A stretch of DNA of 8,592 nucleotides from an uncultured Emergencia sp. (GCA_902476665.1 CABSEO010000060.1:1-8592), one strand, 5' to 3'. Shown: positions 1-5,204, counted from the stretch's first letter. The notes: generated from the letters alone by a model not told the origin. Numbers and translations: made by a program.

Positions 1-25
1 CGTTGTCGCTCTTGTATACCGGCAT
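1..25 (-). CDS. int: Tyrosine-type site-specific integrase, N-terminal 8 codons only
   Basis: Reading leftward from the ATG at 25-23, the codons give MPVYKSDN and then leave the window. This start is characteristic of phage/ICE tyrosine recombinases of Clostridia, whose N-terminal arm-binding domain usually opens with M-x-V-Y-K. The start is supported by a ribosome binding site (AAAGGTGG) lying inside the end of the upstream xis gene. The xis stop codon TAA directly touches this ATG, with no intervening base. The enzyme would catalyse integration and excision between the element end and guaA. Identification rests on eight residues plus context; the catalytic R-H-R-Y residues are outside the window. 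Confidence 0.7.
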
Positions 26-214
26 TTATATCACCACCTTTCCATTGTGATAAAGTCTTTCGTAGAAATACTCTCGGTTGATGCGCCCTGCGATTGTTAT
101 GAAGCCTTTAGCTTTTAACTCATCGTTCAACTGTCTTATGACCTTATAGGCGAATGAAGTTGAAACTTCGAGGACTTCTGCGACTTCTTCTACTCGCATA
201 AATTTGTTTTCCAT
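26..214 (-). CDS. Small helix-turn-helix excisionase-like protein (Xis)
   Basis: This 62-residue basic protein resembles the excisionase / HTH_17 (MerR-like winged helix) family. Residues 6-28 (MRVEEVAEVLEVSTSFAYKVI) form a helix-turn-helix, and residues 35-57 contain the wing and second helix, with the IAGRINREYFYERLY segment typical of Xis proteins. Tn916 Xis is of similar size (67 residues). It would bend DNA at the element ends and direct the integrase toward excision. The start is supported by GGAAG six bases upstream of the ATG. The gene is immediately followed by int with zero spacing, so the two are expected to be cotranscribed from the promoter at 418-446. Family assignment is firm; the excision role is inferred from context. 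Confidence 0.85.
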   Translation of the reverse strand: MENKFMRVEEVAEVLEVSTSFAYKVIRQLNDELKAKGFITIAGRINREYFYERLYHNGKVVI

Positions 215-412
215 TCTGATCTTCCTTTCTTAATAGTAATTGTGATTTGTGCTGCCGTTCTGCCGTCACAAGTTCCTGCAGGCATTCCCACTTGTCGATG
301 GGCGCTGTGCAGTCCCCTTACGGAGCGCTCGCTTCCTTTCGGAAGGTCTTGGCGGTTTGTGCTTGATCGGACGGTCATTTAATTTTCTGCAAATACACTA
401 ACGGTATTTGTT
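215..412 (-). other. Long 5' leader of the xis-int transcript, with a small GNRA hairpin
   Basis: From the predicted transcription start near 411 to the xis ATG there are almost 200 untranslated bases. An open frame from 378 to 190 exists, but it has no ribosome binding site, gives an arginine-rich low-quality product and runs into xis out of frame, so I do not call it a gene. At 345-332 the transcript can form CTTCC-GAAA-GGAAG, a five-base-pair stem with a GNRA tetraloop. An 8-base self-complementary GAGCGCTC lies just downstream. The rest shows no recognisable riboswitch. The leader may regulate xis translation, which is speculation. Confidence 0.35.
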
Positions 413-439
413 TAACCATTATACCAAGCAAATTCCGTT
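390..439. promoter_or_regulatory. Three inverted half-sites bracketing the xis-int -10 box (probable operator)
   Basis: CAAATAC at 390-396 and GTATTTG at 404-410 form a perfect 7-bp inverted repeat with a 7-base spacer. A third half-site, CAAATTCCGTT at 429-439, is the inverse of AACGGTATTTG at 400-410 with 10 of 11 bases matching. These two arms, 18 bases apart, sit on either side of the minus-strand -10 box at 418-423. Such placement is what a repressor of xis-int would need. The Xre-type regulator encoded at 552-1079 is the obvious candidate to bind here, but that is inference. Confidence 0.55.
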
Positions 440-446
440 AAGTCAA
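418..446 (-). promoter_or_regulatory. Promoter of xis-int
   Basis: On the minus strand TTGACT (446-441) is followed after 17 bases by TATAAT (423-418), a near-consensus housekeeping promoter. Transcription would start near 411 and run leftward into xis and int. The -10 box is flanked by inverted half-sites, so the promoter is probably held off by a repressor. Confidence 0.8.
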
Positions 447-488
447 GAGGTTTGCAAGAAAATATTTAACTTTTTTGCTTTGGTTATC

Positions 489-518
489 TTGACAACACCC
501 AAGCGTATATGCTATACT
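489..518 (+). promoter_or_regulatory. Promoter of the Xre-type regulator gene
   Basis: TTGACA (489-494) and TATACT (513-518) are separated by 18 bases, placing the transcription start near 525, about 27 bases before the regulator ATG at 552. Its -35 lies 42 bases from the -35 of the divergent xis-int promoter, so the two promoters form one bidirectional control region. This is also why the longer upstream reading frame starting at 408 is rejected as the gene start. Confidence 0.8.
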
Positions 519-535
519 ATGTTCACAGTACATAG
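517..535. promoter_or_regulatory. Inverted repeat over the regulator transcription start
   Basis: CTATGT (517-522) and ACATAG (530-535) are perfect 6-bp arms with a 7-base spacer. The site overlaps the -10 box and predicted start of the regulator transcript, a suitable place for autorepression. Its half-site differs from the CAAATAC-type half-sites near the xis promoter, so a single protein need not bind both. Confidence is moderate because the arms are short. Confidence 0.4.
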
Positions 536-551
536 ATTGGAGAAGATAACT

Positions 552-1079
552 ATGGCAATCGGTGAAAGAATACGTTTTTTGCGTAACCTAAAAGGTATGA
601 CTCAAAAGTGGCTCGGTATTGCTGTCGGTTTTCCCGAAAAGACCGCCGACATTCGTATGGCTCAATATGAGTCCGGCTCAAGAACACCCAAAGCAGATTT
701 AACGCAATCGCTTGCACAAGTATTAGAGGTTTCGCCTTTGGCTTTGACCGTACCGGACATTGACAACGAACTCGGTCTTATGCATACGCTTTTTACATTA
801 GAGGATATTTACGGCTTCAAGATCGACAAGGTGGATGATGAAGTTTGTATCCGTCTTGACGGCAGAGTAGGTAACAACGCTTCTATTCAGAAATACTTTG
901 CTGCTTGGCAGAAGCAGGCTGAAAAGTATAGAAACGGCGAAATCTCCAAAGAGGAATACGACCGTTGGCGTTATAACTATCCTAAGTTCGATACCGAAAG
1001 CGGATGGGTTAAAGTCCCTTCACAAGAACTCAGCGATGCAATGGTCGAAGCCTTCAAAGACCACTTAAAAGACAAATAA
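552..1079 (+). CDS. Xre-family helix-turn-helix transcriptional regulator of the integrative element
   Basis: This protein has 175 residues. Residues 3-65 form an HTH_3/Cro-C1 domain (IGERIRFLRNLKGMTQKWLG, then AQYESGSRTPKADL). The rest is an element-specific domain with residues 72-105 (LGLMHTLFTLEDIYGF...) and a charged helical tail. Proteins of this layout are common beside xis-int in integrative elements of Lachnospiraceae. The start is the ATG at 552, preceded by GGAGAAG at 539-545 with six-base spacing and by a promoter at 489-518. It is transcribed divergently from xis-int and ends just before a strong hairpin. The likely role is control of element excision, probably by binding the half-sites at 390-439; this is inferred from position. 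The C-terminal part has no function I can name. Confidence 0.85.
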   Translation: MAIGERIRFLRNLKGMTQKWLGIAVGFPEKTADIRMAQYESGSRTPKADLTQSLAQVLEVSPLALTVPDIDNELGLMHTLFTLEDIYGFKIDKVDDEVCIRLDGRVGNNASIQKYFAAWQKQAEKYRNGEISKEEYDRWRYNYPKFDTESGWVKVPSQELSDAMVEAFKDHLKDK

Positions 1080-1080
1080 A

Positions 1081-1132
1081 GACGACAAAAAGCCCTTAAC
1101 TGCGTTATCCACAGTTAAGGGCTTTCATCGTC
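1081..1132 (+). terminator. Hairpin terminator after the regulator gene
   Basis: A perfect 14-bp stem is formed by 1089-1102 and 1112-1125 (AAAGCCCTTAACTG and its complement) with a 9-base loop. An outer GACGA/TCGTC pairing (1081-1085 with 1128-1132) could extend it. It starts one base after the regulator stop codon. The downstream T run is weak (TTTC, then TCTTAT), so efficiency is uncertain; it may work in both directions. Confidence 0.75.
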
Positions 1133-1169
1133 TTATAATACGGTTACATCAGTCCCAATCCACACATTG

Positions 1170-1211
1170 TTTATTCTGATAACCTGCAAACCATACGGGG
1201 TATAGAATAAA
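1170..1211. repeat. 8-bp inverted repeat in the element's subterminal region
   Basis: TTTATTCT (1170-1177) and AGAATAAA (1204-1211) are perfect inverted arms separated by 26 bases. The interval contains TGATAAC (1177-1183), the inverse of the GTTATCA core repeated at 1227-1248. It also contains a small ATAC/GTAT palindrome. It could be part of the nucleoprotein site used by Int and Xis. It is noncoding on both strands. Confidence 0.35.
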
Positions 1212-1226
1212 GGGTGCTTCAAAGGG

Positions 1227-1248
1227 TGTTATCAAATTGTTATCAAAA
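1227..1248. repeat. Tandem 11-bp direct repeats, probable integrase arm-type sites
   Basis: TGTTATCAAAT (1227-1237) is followed immediately by TGTTATCAAAA (1238-1248), matching in 10 of 11 positions. The same core appears inverted at 1177-1183. Directly repeated short sites just inside an element end are the usual binding sites for the N-terminal domain of tyrosine integrases. Here they lie about 60 bases inside the presumed junction with guaA. An AGGGTG repeat at 1211-1216 and 1223-1228 lies just to the left. Confidence 0.5.
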
Positions 1249-1265
1249 GGGGTGGTCGAAGTCCG

Positions 1266-1291
1266 AAAACCCTTGATATTACTGGGTTTTT
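1266..1291. terminator. Hairpin between the element and guaA, probable guaA terminator
   Basis: AAAACCC (1266-1272) pairs with GGGTTTT (1284-1290) around an 11-base loop. On the minus strand the stem is followed by TTTTC, so it can end the guaA transcript 14 bases past its stop codon. On the plus strand it is followed by T-G and backs up the regulator terminator. Because it lies on the element side of the presumed junction, the element may supply guaA with a replacement terminator. Confidence 0.5.
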
Positions 1292-1304
1292 GAGCCTTCG
1301 TTAA

Positions 1305-2285
1305 TTATTCCCACTCAATAGTTCCCACTGGCTTCGGTGTCAGATCAAACAGCACTCTGTTCACACCTTCCACCTCATGAGTGATTCTTTCCGTAATATG
1401 CTTCAGAAGCTCATACGGAACCTCTTCAATGGTCGCAGTCATGGCGTCTACCGTATTGACTGCACGGATAATAACAGGATATGCATAAGTACGTTTTCCG
1501 TCTACCGCGCCGACAGATTTGAAATCAGGCACTGCGGTAAAATACTGCCATACCTTGCCCTCAAGACCGTTCTTGGCAAATTCTTCCCGGAGAATTGCAT
1601 CGGATTCACGGACAGCTTCCAGTCTGTCACGGGTGATTGCACCCAGGCAGCGAACGCCCAGCCCCGGTCCCGGGAACGGCTGACGGAATACCATATTGTC
1701 AGGCAGCCCCAGCGCCTTGCCCACAACTCTGACCTCATCCTTAAACAGCAGTTTTACCGGCTCCACAAGTTCAAACTGCAAATCCTCAGGAAGACCGCCC
1801 ACGTTGTGGTGTGCTTTTACGCCGTCACTTTCCAGAATGTCAGGGTAAATCGTGCCCTGTGCCAGAAATTCAATACCGGAAAGCTTGCGGGCTTCTTCTT
1901 CAAAGACTCTGATAAATTCTGCACCGATAATCTTGCGTTTTTTCTCAGGATCATCCACCCCTGCCAGCTTGTCCAGAAAACGATCTACAGCATCTACGTA
2001 AATCAGATTTGCTTTCATCTGATTTTTAAATACTTCCACAACCTGCTCAGGCTCTCCCTTACGCAGCAGACCGTGATTTACATGCACACATACCAGCTGA
2101 TCTCCGATAGCCTTAATGAGAAGAGCTGCAACGACGGAAGAGTCAACACCGCCGGACAGAGCCAGCAGTACCTTCTTGTCGCCCACCTGCTTTTTAATTT
2201 CCTCTATCTGCTCTGCAATAAAAGCCTCCGCTAAAGCAGGCGTAGTGATTCGTTCCATTGATTCAGGACGTATGTTTTTATCCAT
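1305..2285 (-). CDS. guaA: GMP synthase, ATP-pyrophosphatase and dimerisation domains only (no GATase domain)
   Basis: GuaA converts XMP, ATP and a nitrogen donor to GMP in purine synthesis in the cytosol. This 326-residue protein carries the ATP-pyrophosphatase PP-loop (SGGVDSS, residues 44-50), the [12 protein letters not shown] segment (68-79), the [12 protein letters not shown] segment (142-153), the HHNVGGLP segment (159-166), FPGPGLGVR (204-212) and the conserved C-terminal dimerisation end (KPVGTIEWE). Bacterial GuaA is normally about 510-525 residues, with a class I glutamine amidotransferase domain first; that domain is missing. The start is convincing: GGAGGAAA lies just upstream of the ATG and a promoter is at 2342-2370, so this is not an obvious truncation. 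It may use free ammonia or a separate amidotransferase subunit, as in the two-subunit archaeal enzymes. Its 3' end is the attachment site of the neighbouring element. Confidence 0.93.
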   Translation of the reverse strand: MDKNIRPESMERITTPALAEAFIAEQIEEIKKQVGDKKVLLALSGGVDSSVVAALLIKAIGDQLVCVHVNHGLLRKGEPEQVVEVFKNQMKANLIYVDAVDRFLDKLAGVDDPEKKRKIIGAEFIRVFEEEARKLSGIEFLAQGTIYPDILESDGVKAHHNVGGLPEDLQFELVEPVKLLFKDEVRVVGKALGLPDNMVFRQPFPGPGLGVRCLGAITRDRLEAVRESDAILREEFAKNGLEGKVWQYFTAVPDFKSVGAVDGKRTYAYPVIIRAVNTVDAMTATIEEVPYELLKHITERITHEVEGVNRVLFDLTPKPVGTIEWE

Positions 2286-2341
2286 TCTATTTCCTCCATC
2301 TGACTAAAAGATTTTATATAACCGAATTTTTCATATCAAAT

Positions 2342-2370
2342 ATTATAGCCCACTTACAGACTCTGTGCAA
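2342..2370 (-). promoter_or_regulatory. Promoter of guaA
   Basis: On the minus strand TTGCAC (2370-2365) and TATAAT (2347-2342) are separated by exactly 17 bases. Transcription would begin near 2335, about 50 bases before the guaA ATG. The leader is too short for a purine riboswitch, and I see none. Confidence 0.8.
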
Positions 2371-2372
2371 GG

Positions 2373-2392
2373 AAAAAAGCGCCTCTGCGCTT
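2373..2392 (-). terminator. Orphan minus-strand terminator upstream of the guaA promoter
   Basis: On the minus strand AAGCGC (2392-2387), loop AGAG, GCGCTT (2382-2377) is followed by a T run through 2373, the classic intrinsic terminator form. It would stop leftward transcription just before the guaA promoter. No minus-strand gene lies directly to its right; the nearest one ends near 5228. It may insulate guaA or be left over from a neighbour that is gone. Confidence 0.6.
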
Positions 2393-2476
2393 CCGATTTT
2401 GTTCCGGCTCTGTTTCCCCTATACCTGTTCTTCTCTTCCCAAACCCCTATCCTCTAAACAAGTCACTCATCCCTCA

Positions 2477-2505
2477 TTGACAGAAAATCATCCTCCCTAT
2501 ATAAT
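2477..2505 (+). promoter_or_regulatory. Promoter of the padR-flavoprotein-EFR1 operon
   Basis: TTGACA (2477-2482) and TATAAT (2500-2505) are both perfect consensus boxes with an ideal 17-base spacer. The start would be near 2512, giving a leader of only about 20 bases before the ATG at 2534. Such a strong promoter suggests the operon is controlled mainly by repression. Confidence 0.85.
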
Positions 2506-2520
2506 ATCTCTATTAGATAT
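2504..2520. promoter_or_regulatory. Palindrome over the operon transcription start (probable PadR operator)
   Basis: ATATCT (2504-2509) and AGATAT (2515-2520) are perfect inverted arms with a 5-base centre. The site overlaps the end of the -10 box and the predicted start point, and the first gene of the operon encodes a PadR regulator. PadR proteins commonly repress their own operon from such a position. The binding itself is inferred. Confidence 0.55.
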
Positions 2521-2533
2521 ATTGGAGGTGGTT

Positions 2534-3079
2534 ATGGAATATCTTATTCTCGGTCTGCTCATACTCTCACCTATGACAGGCTATGAACTGCAGCAGTTTA
2601 TCAGACAGAACCTGTCACTCATCTGTTCTCACAGTGCGGGCAGTATACAGACAGCCCTTTCCAAGCTGCAAAAAGACGGAAAAATTATTTCAGAAGAATC
2701 CATTCAGGGGAAACGACACAAAAAAATATTTTCTGTCACCGAAGCCGGGCAGTCTGCCTTCTCCGGCTGGATATCACAGCCCATGCAGGCAGAAAAAGTA
2801 AAAAATATGGAACTGTCCCGCCTGTTCTTTTCCGGACTGGCAAAGGCGGAAGACCGCACTGCCGCGATTGGTGACTATATCCGGCAGCTGAAAGAAACGC
2901 GAGAAATACTTTGTATGATTAAAGAGCGTTTTCGCTGCATTGACAAATCTCTGCTGCCGCCCGGAACTGACTGGCAGCAGGTACTGCGCTTTCAGGGATA
3001 TACCATCGAATACGGCATTGCCGCCGCTGATTTTGAAATTGGCTGGTATAGCCGCCTGCTTTGTGAATTGGAGGAATGA
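2534..3079 (+). CDS. PadR-family transcriptional regulator
   Basis: This 181-residue protein shows the PadR winged-helix domain at residues 1-82: LGLLILSPMTGYEL (6-19), then GSIQTALSKLQKDGKI (36-51), the wing segment GKRHKKIFSVTEAG (59-72) and W79. Residues 90-178 are the C-terminal helical dimerisation region found in the Vir_act_alpha_C type. The start is the ATG at 2534, preceded by GGAGGTG at 2524-2530; the longer frame beginning at 2258 would overlap the promoter and is rejected. PadR proteins are usually ligand-released repressors. Here it leads a redox operon and ends two bases before the flavoprotein start, so it probably senses a compound handled by that system. The inducer is unknown. 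Confidence 0.9.
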   Translation: MEYLILGLLILSPMTGYELQQFIRQNLSLICSHSAGSIQTALSKLQKDGKIISEESIQGKRHKKIFSVTEAGQSAFSGWISQPMQAEKVKNMELSRLFFSGLAKAEDRTAAIGDYIRQLKETREILCMIKERFRCIDKSLLPPGTDWQQVLRFQGYTIEYGIAAADFEIGWYSRLLCELEE

Positions 3080-3081
3080 TC

Positions 3082-4437
3082 ATGAAAATACTTGTTTTAA
3101 ATGCCAGTCCCAAAGGCAGAAACTCTGCTACAGTCCACACTGCCATGTACCTGCAGGCTCTGCATCCGGAACATGAATTCACTTTTATCCCGGTAGGACA
3201 GCACATCAGAAGTTATGAAAAAGACTTTTCACCTCTCCGGGCAGAACTGGAAAAGGCGGATCTGCTACTATTTTCCTATCCGGTCTATACATTTATCGCC
3301 CCTTATCAGCTTCATCGGCTCATTGAATTGATCAAGGCGGATGGAGTGGATCTCAGCGGTAAATTTGCATCACAGATTACCACATCCAAACATTTTTACG
3401 ATGTGACGGCTCATCGTTATGTTGAAGAAAACTGTTTTGATCTGAGCCTGAAAGTGATCCGTGGCCTGTCTGCAGATATGGATGATCTGCTGACGGAAAA
3501 AGGCCGCAGAGAAGCAGAAAATTTCTTTGCACAGCTGATATTTTCCTGCAGTCATGGTCTGTTCGTCACACCGCCGGCCGAAGCACCAGAAAAAGAAGAG
3601 AGTGTATATGAGCCTGTTCTGAGTTCTGTTGCCAAAACAGACGAAAAGGATGTCGTAATCATTACCAACTGTGCACAGAATGATGAAAATCTGAAAAATA
3701 TGATCACTGACTTCCGCAAGACGCTGCCTTTTGAAAGCAGGATTGTCAATCTGAGAGACTTCCCCTTTTCAGGAGGCTGCCTGGGTTGTTTCGGCTGTGC
3801 TGTTACCGGTAAATGTGTCCATAAAGACGGATTTGATGAATTTCTGCGCACAGAAATTCAAAAGGCTGATGCTTTTGTCTATGCCTTCACCATCTCAGAT
3901 CACTATACCCATTCCAGTTTTAAGTGTTACGATGACCGTCAGTTCTGCAACGGACACCGCACCGTCACCCGCGGCACACCTGTCGCCTATCTTATCAGCG
4001 GTGATTACCGGTACGAGAGCAATCTTCGCATGATCGTAGAGGGCCGCAGTGAAGTGGGAGGAAATTATCTGTGCGGCGTAGCCACCGATGAAACGGATAC
4101 AGCCTCGCAAATCCGCACTCTGGCGGACTCTCTGGTCTTTGCCCTGGAAAACAGGCTGTCACGCCCGTCAAACTTTTACGGTGTCGGCGGCATGAAAATC
4201 TTCAGGGATCTCATTTATCTCATGCAGGGTATGATGAAAGCCGATCACAAATTTTACAAGAAGCACGGCATCTATGATTTCCCGCAGAAACAGAAAAAGC
4301 GGATTCTGCAGATGAAACTGGTGGGTGCGCTCATTTCTGTTCCTTCTGTGCAGAAAAAGCTGAAGGGACAACTGAATCATTACATTATCGGGCCTTACGA
4401 GGAAGTCGTAAAGCAGGCAAAAGAAAAGAGGTTATAA
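3082..4437 (+). CDS. Tandem flavodoxin-fold flavoprotein (NAD(P)H-dependent oxidoreductase-like) with a cysteine cluster
   Basis: The product has 451 residues and appears to be two flavodoxin-like domains fused. Domain 1 (about 1-165) begins MKILVLNASPKGRNSATV, with the phosphate-binding NASPKGxxS loop, and has SYPVY at 65-69, typical of NADPH-dependent FMN reductases. Domain 2 (about 188-360) has VVIITNCAQNDEN and a compact cysteine motif at C233, C236, C239 and C245 (C-x2-C-x2-C-x5-C). That resembles the motif of iron-sulfur flavoproteins and related FMN reductases. Residues 365-451 form a basic helical tail. I chose the ATG at 3082 because GGAGG at 3070-3074 lies seven bases upstream; the ATG at 3076 sits too close. 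It is cotranscribed with padR and the EFR1 gene (1-base gap). It probably moves electrons between ferredoxin, flavin and an unknown acceptor. Iron-sulfur binding is unproven. Confidence 0.8.
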   Translation: MKILVLNASPKGRNSATVHTAMYLQALHPEHEFTFIPVGQHIRSYEKDFSPLRAELEKADLLLFSYPVYTFIAPYQLHRLIELIKADGVDLSGKFASQITTSKHFYDVTAHRYVEENCFDLSLKVIRGLSADMDDLLTEKGRREAENFFAQLIFSCSHGLFVTPPAEAPEKEESVYEPVLSSVAKTDEKDVVIITNCAQNDENLKNMITDFRKTLPFESRIVNLRDFPFSGGCLGCFGCAVTGKCVHKDGFDEFLRTEIQKADAFVYAFTISDHYTHSSFKCYDDRQFCNGHRTVTRGTPVAYLISGDYRYESNLRMIVEGRSEVGGNYLCGVATDETDTASQIRTLADSLVFALENRLSRPSNFYGVGGMKIFRDLIYLMQGMMKADHKFYKKHGIYDFPQKQKKRILQMKLVGALISVPSVQKKLKGQLNHYIIGPYEEVVKQAKEKRL

Positions 4438-4438
4438 A

Positions 4439-5188
4439 ATGATATTTTATTTTTCAGGAACGGGTAATTCCCGCTGGGCGGCAGAACAGCTGGCACAGCT
4501 TACCGGCGATGAGAGCTGCGATATCACTGCTCTCACAGAAGTACCTGAGATTCAGAATGAGAAACAGATTGGATTTGTGTTTCCTGTCTATGCCTGGGGA
4601 GCACCGGAACCGGTGGTCACATTTGCAAAGAAACTGAAAGCGACCAATGGATTTACCTTCGGAGTCTGCACCTGCGGATCTGAAGCAGGACTGGCCATGA
4701 AACACTTTTCTGCCATCTATCCTCTCGACAGCAGTTACAGTCTGATCATGCCCAATAATTATATCATCGGTTCAGATACAGATGAGGAAGAAGTAATTCT
4801 CAAAAAAATCCATGCAGCCCGCAAAGAGCTTCAACGAATTTCAGAAGAGATTTTACAGCGGAAAAAGGCATACCGGGTGCAGGAAGGAGCTATGGCACGC
4901 CTTAAATCCGGAATTGTAAACTTCGGATTCAACAGATTTGCCAGAAGAACCGGACCTTTCTCCGTTACAGAATCCTGTAATAGCTGCGGTTTGTGTGCAA
5001 AAGACTGTCCGGCATCCTCCATCACCCTTGCAGACGGAGGTCTTCCCGTATGGGGAAAAGAATGCTGTCAGTGTCTTCGGTGCATCAACCGGTGTCCGCA
5101 GCAGGCCATCCAATACGGAAAGTCCACCGTGGGAAAACAGCGTTACACCATCTGGCAGTATCTCCCGGAAAACGAAAAGAATCGCTGA
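4439..5188 (+). CDS. EFR1-family flavodoxin / 2[4Fe-4S] ferredoxin fusion
   Basis: This 249-residue protein starts with a flavodoxin-like FMN-binding domain: FSGTGNS at residues 5-11 and FPVYAWG at 48-54. It ends with two [4Fe-4S] motifs, C180-x2-C183-x2-C186-x3-C190-P and C209-x2-C212-x2-C215-x3-C219-P. This is the EFR1 layout common in Clostridia. It would pass electrons between its iron-sulfur clusters and FMN, and its gene position suggests the upstream tandem flavoprotein is its partner. AGAGG at 4427-4431 lies seven bases before the ATG, and the gap to the preceding stop is one base. Its stop codon falls inside the terminator hairpin at 5175-5204. The physiological acceptor is unknown. 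Confidence 0.9.
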   Translation: MIFYFSGTGNSRWAAEQLAQLTGDESCDITALTEVPEIQNEKQIGFVFPVYAWGAPEPVVTFAKKLKATNGFTFGVCTCGSEAGLAMKHFSAIYPLDSSYSLIMPNNYIIGSDTDEEEVILKKIHAARKELQRISEEILQRKKAYRVQEGAMARLKSGIVNFGFNRFARRTGPFSVTESCNSCGLCAKDCPASSITLADGGLPVWGKECCQCLRCINRCPQQAIQYGKSTVGKQRYTIWQYLPENEKNR

Positions 5189-5204
5189 AAAAAGCGATTC
5201 TTTT
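5175..5204. terminator. Bidirectional terminator between convergent genes
   Basis: AAAAGAATCGC (5175-5185) pairs with GCGATTCTTTT (5194-5204) around an 8-base loop. On the plus strand a T run through 5206 follows; on the minus strand TTTTCGTTTT follows. It ends the redox operon, with the EFR1 stop codon in its loop. It can also end the GH5-like gene coming from the right, whose restored frame stops at 5228. A near copy occurs at 8411-8438. Confidence 0.9.

Larger units (their letters stand above)
1..1310. mobile_element. One end of an integrative element inserted at the guaA 3' end (partial)
   Basis: The stretch carries an integrase start, an Xis-like protein and a divergent Xre-type regulator, followed by subterminal repeats and then the last codons of guaA. 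This gene set is the recombination and control module of Tn916-like and other integrative elements of Clostridia. The 3' end of guaA is a documented insertion site for genomic islands, and insertion there keeps the reading frame (here ...GTIEWE then TAA). The right boundary is inferred to lie in or just outside the guaA stop codon, around 1300-1320. The left boundary is outside the window, so the expected direct repeat of the guaA end cannot be seen. No conjugation or cargo genes are visible, so it could be a conjugative element, a mobilizable island or a decayed remnant. Confidence 0.7.

Noticed and set aside
190..378. 62-codon open frame on the minus strand upstream of xis
   Set aside because: It has no ribosome binding site, an arginine-rich composition with no recognisable fold, and overlaps the start of xis out of frame. 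It more likely reflects the xis-int leader.
408..551. 48-codon upstream extension of the Xre-type regulator
   Set aside because: It would contain both divergent promoters. A good ribosome binding site and the family-typical start MAIGERIRFLR are at 552.
1377..2234. Long plus-strand frame opposite guaA
   Set aside because: It is an antisense shadow of the conserved guaA codons; it has no ribosome binding site or recognisable domain.
2286..2341. Purine riboswitch upstream of guaA
   Set aside because: The predicted leader is only about 50 bases and lacks the expected three-way junction sequence.
2258..2533. N-terminal extension of the PadR protein
   Set aside because: It runs through the guaA promoter and the consensus promoter of the operon itself. 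The PadR fold starts at the ATG at 2534.
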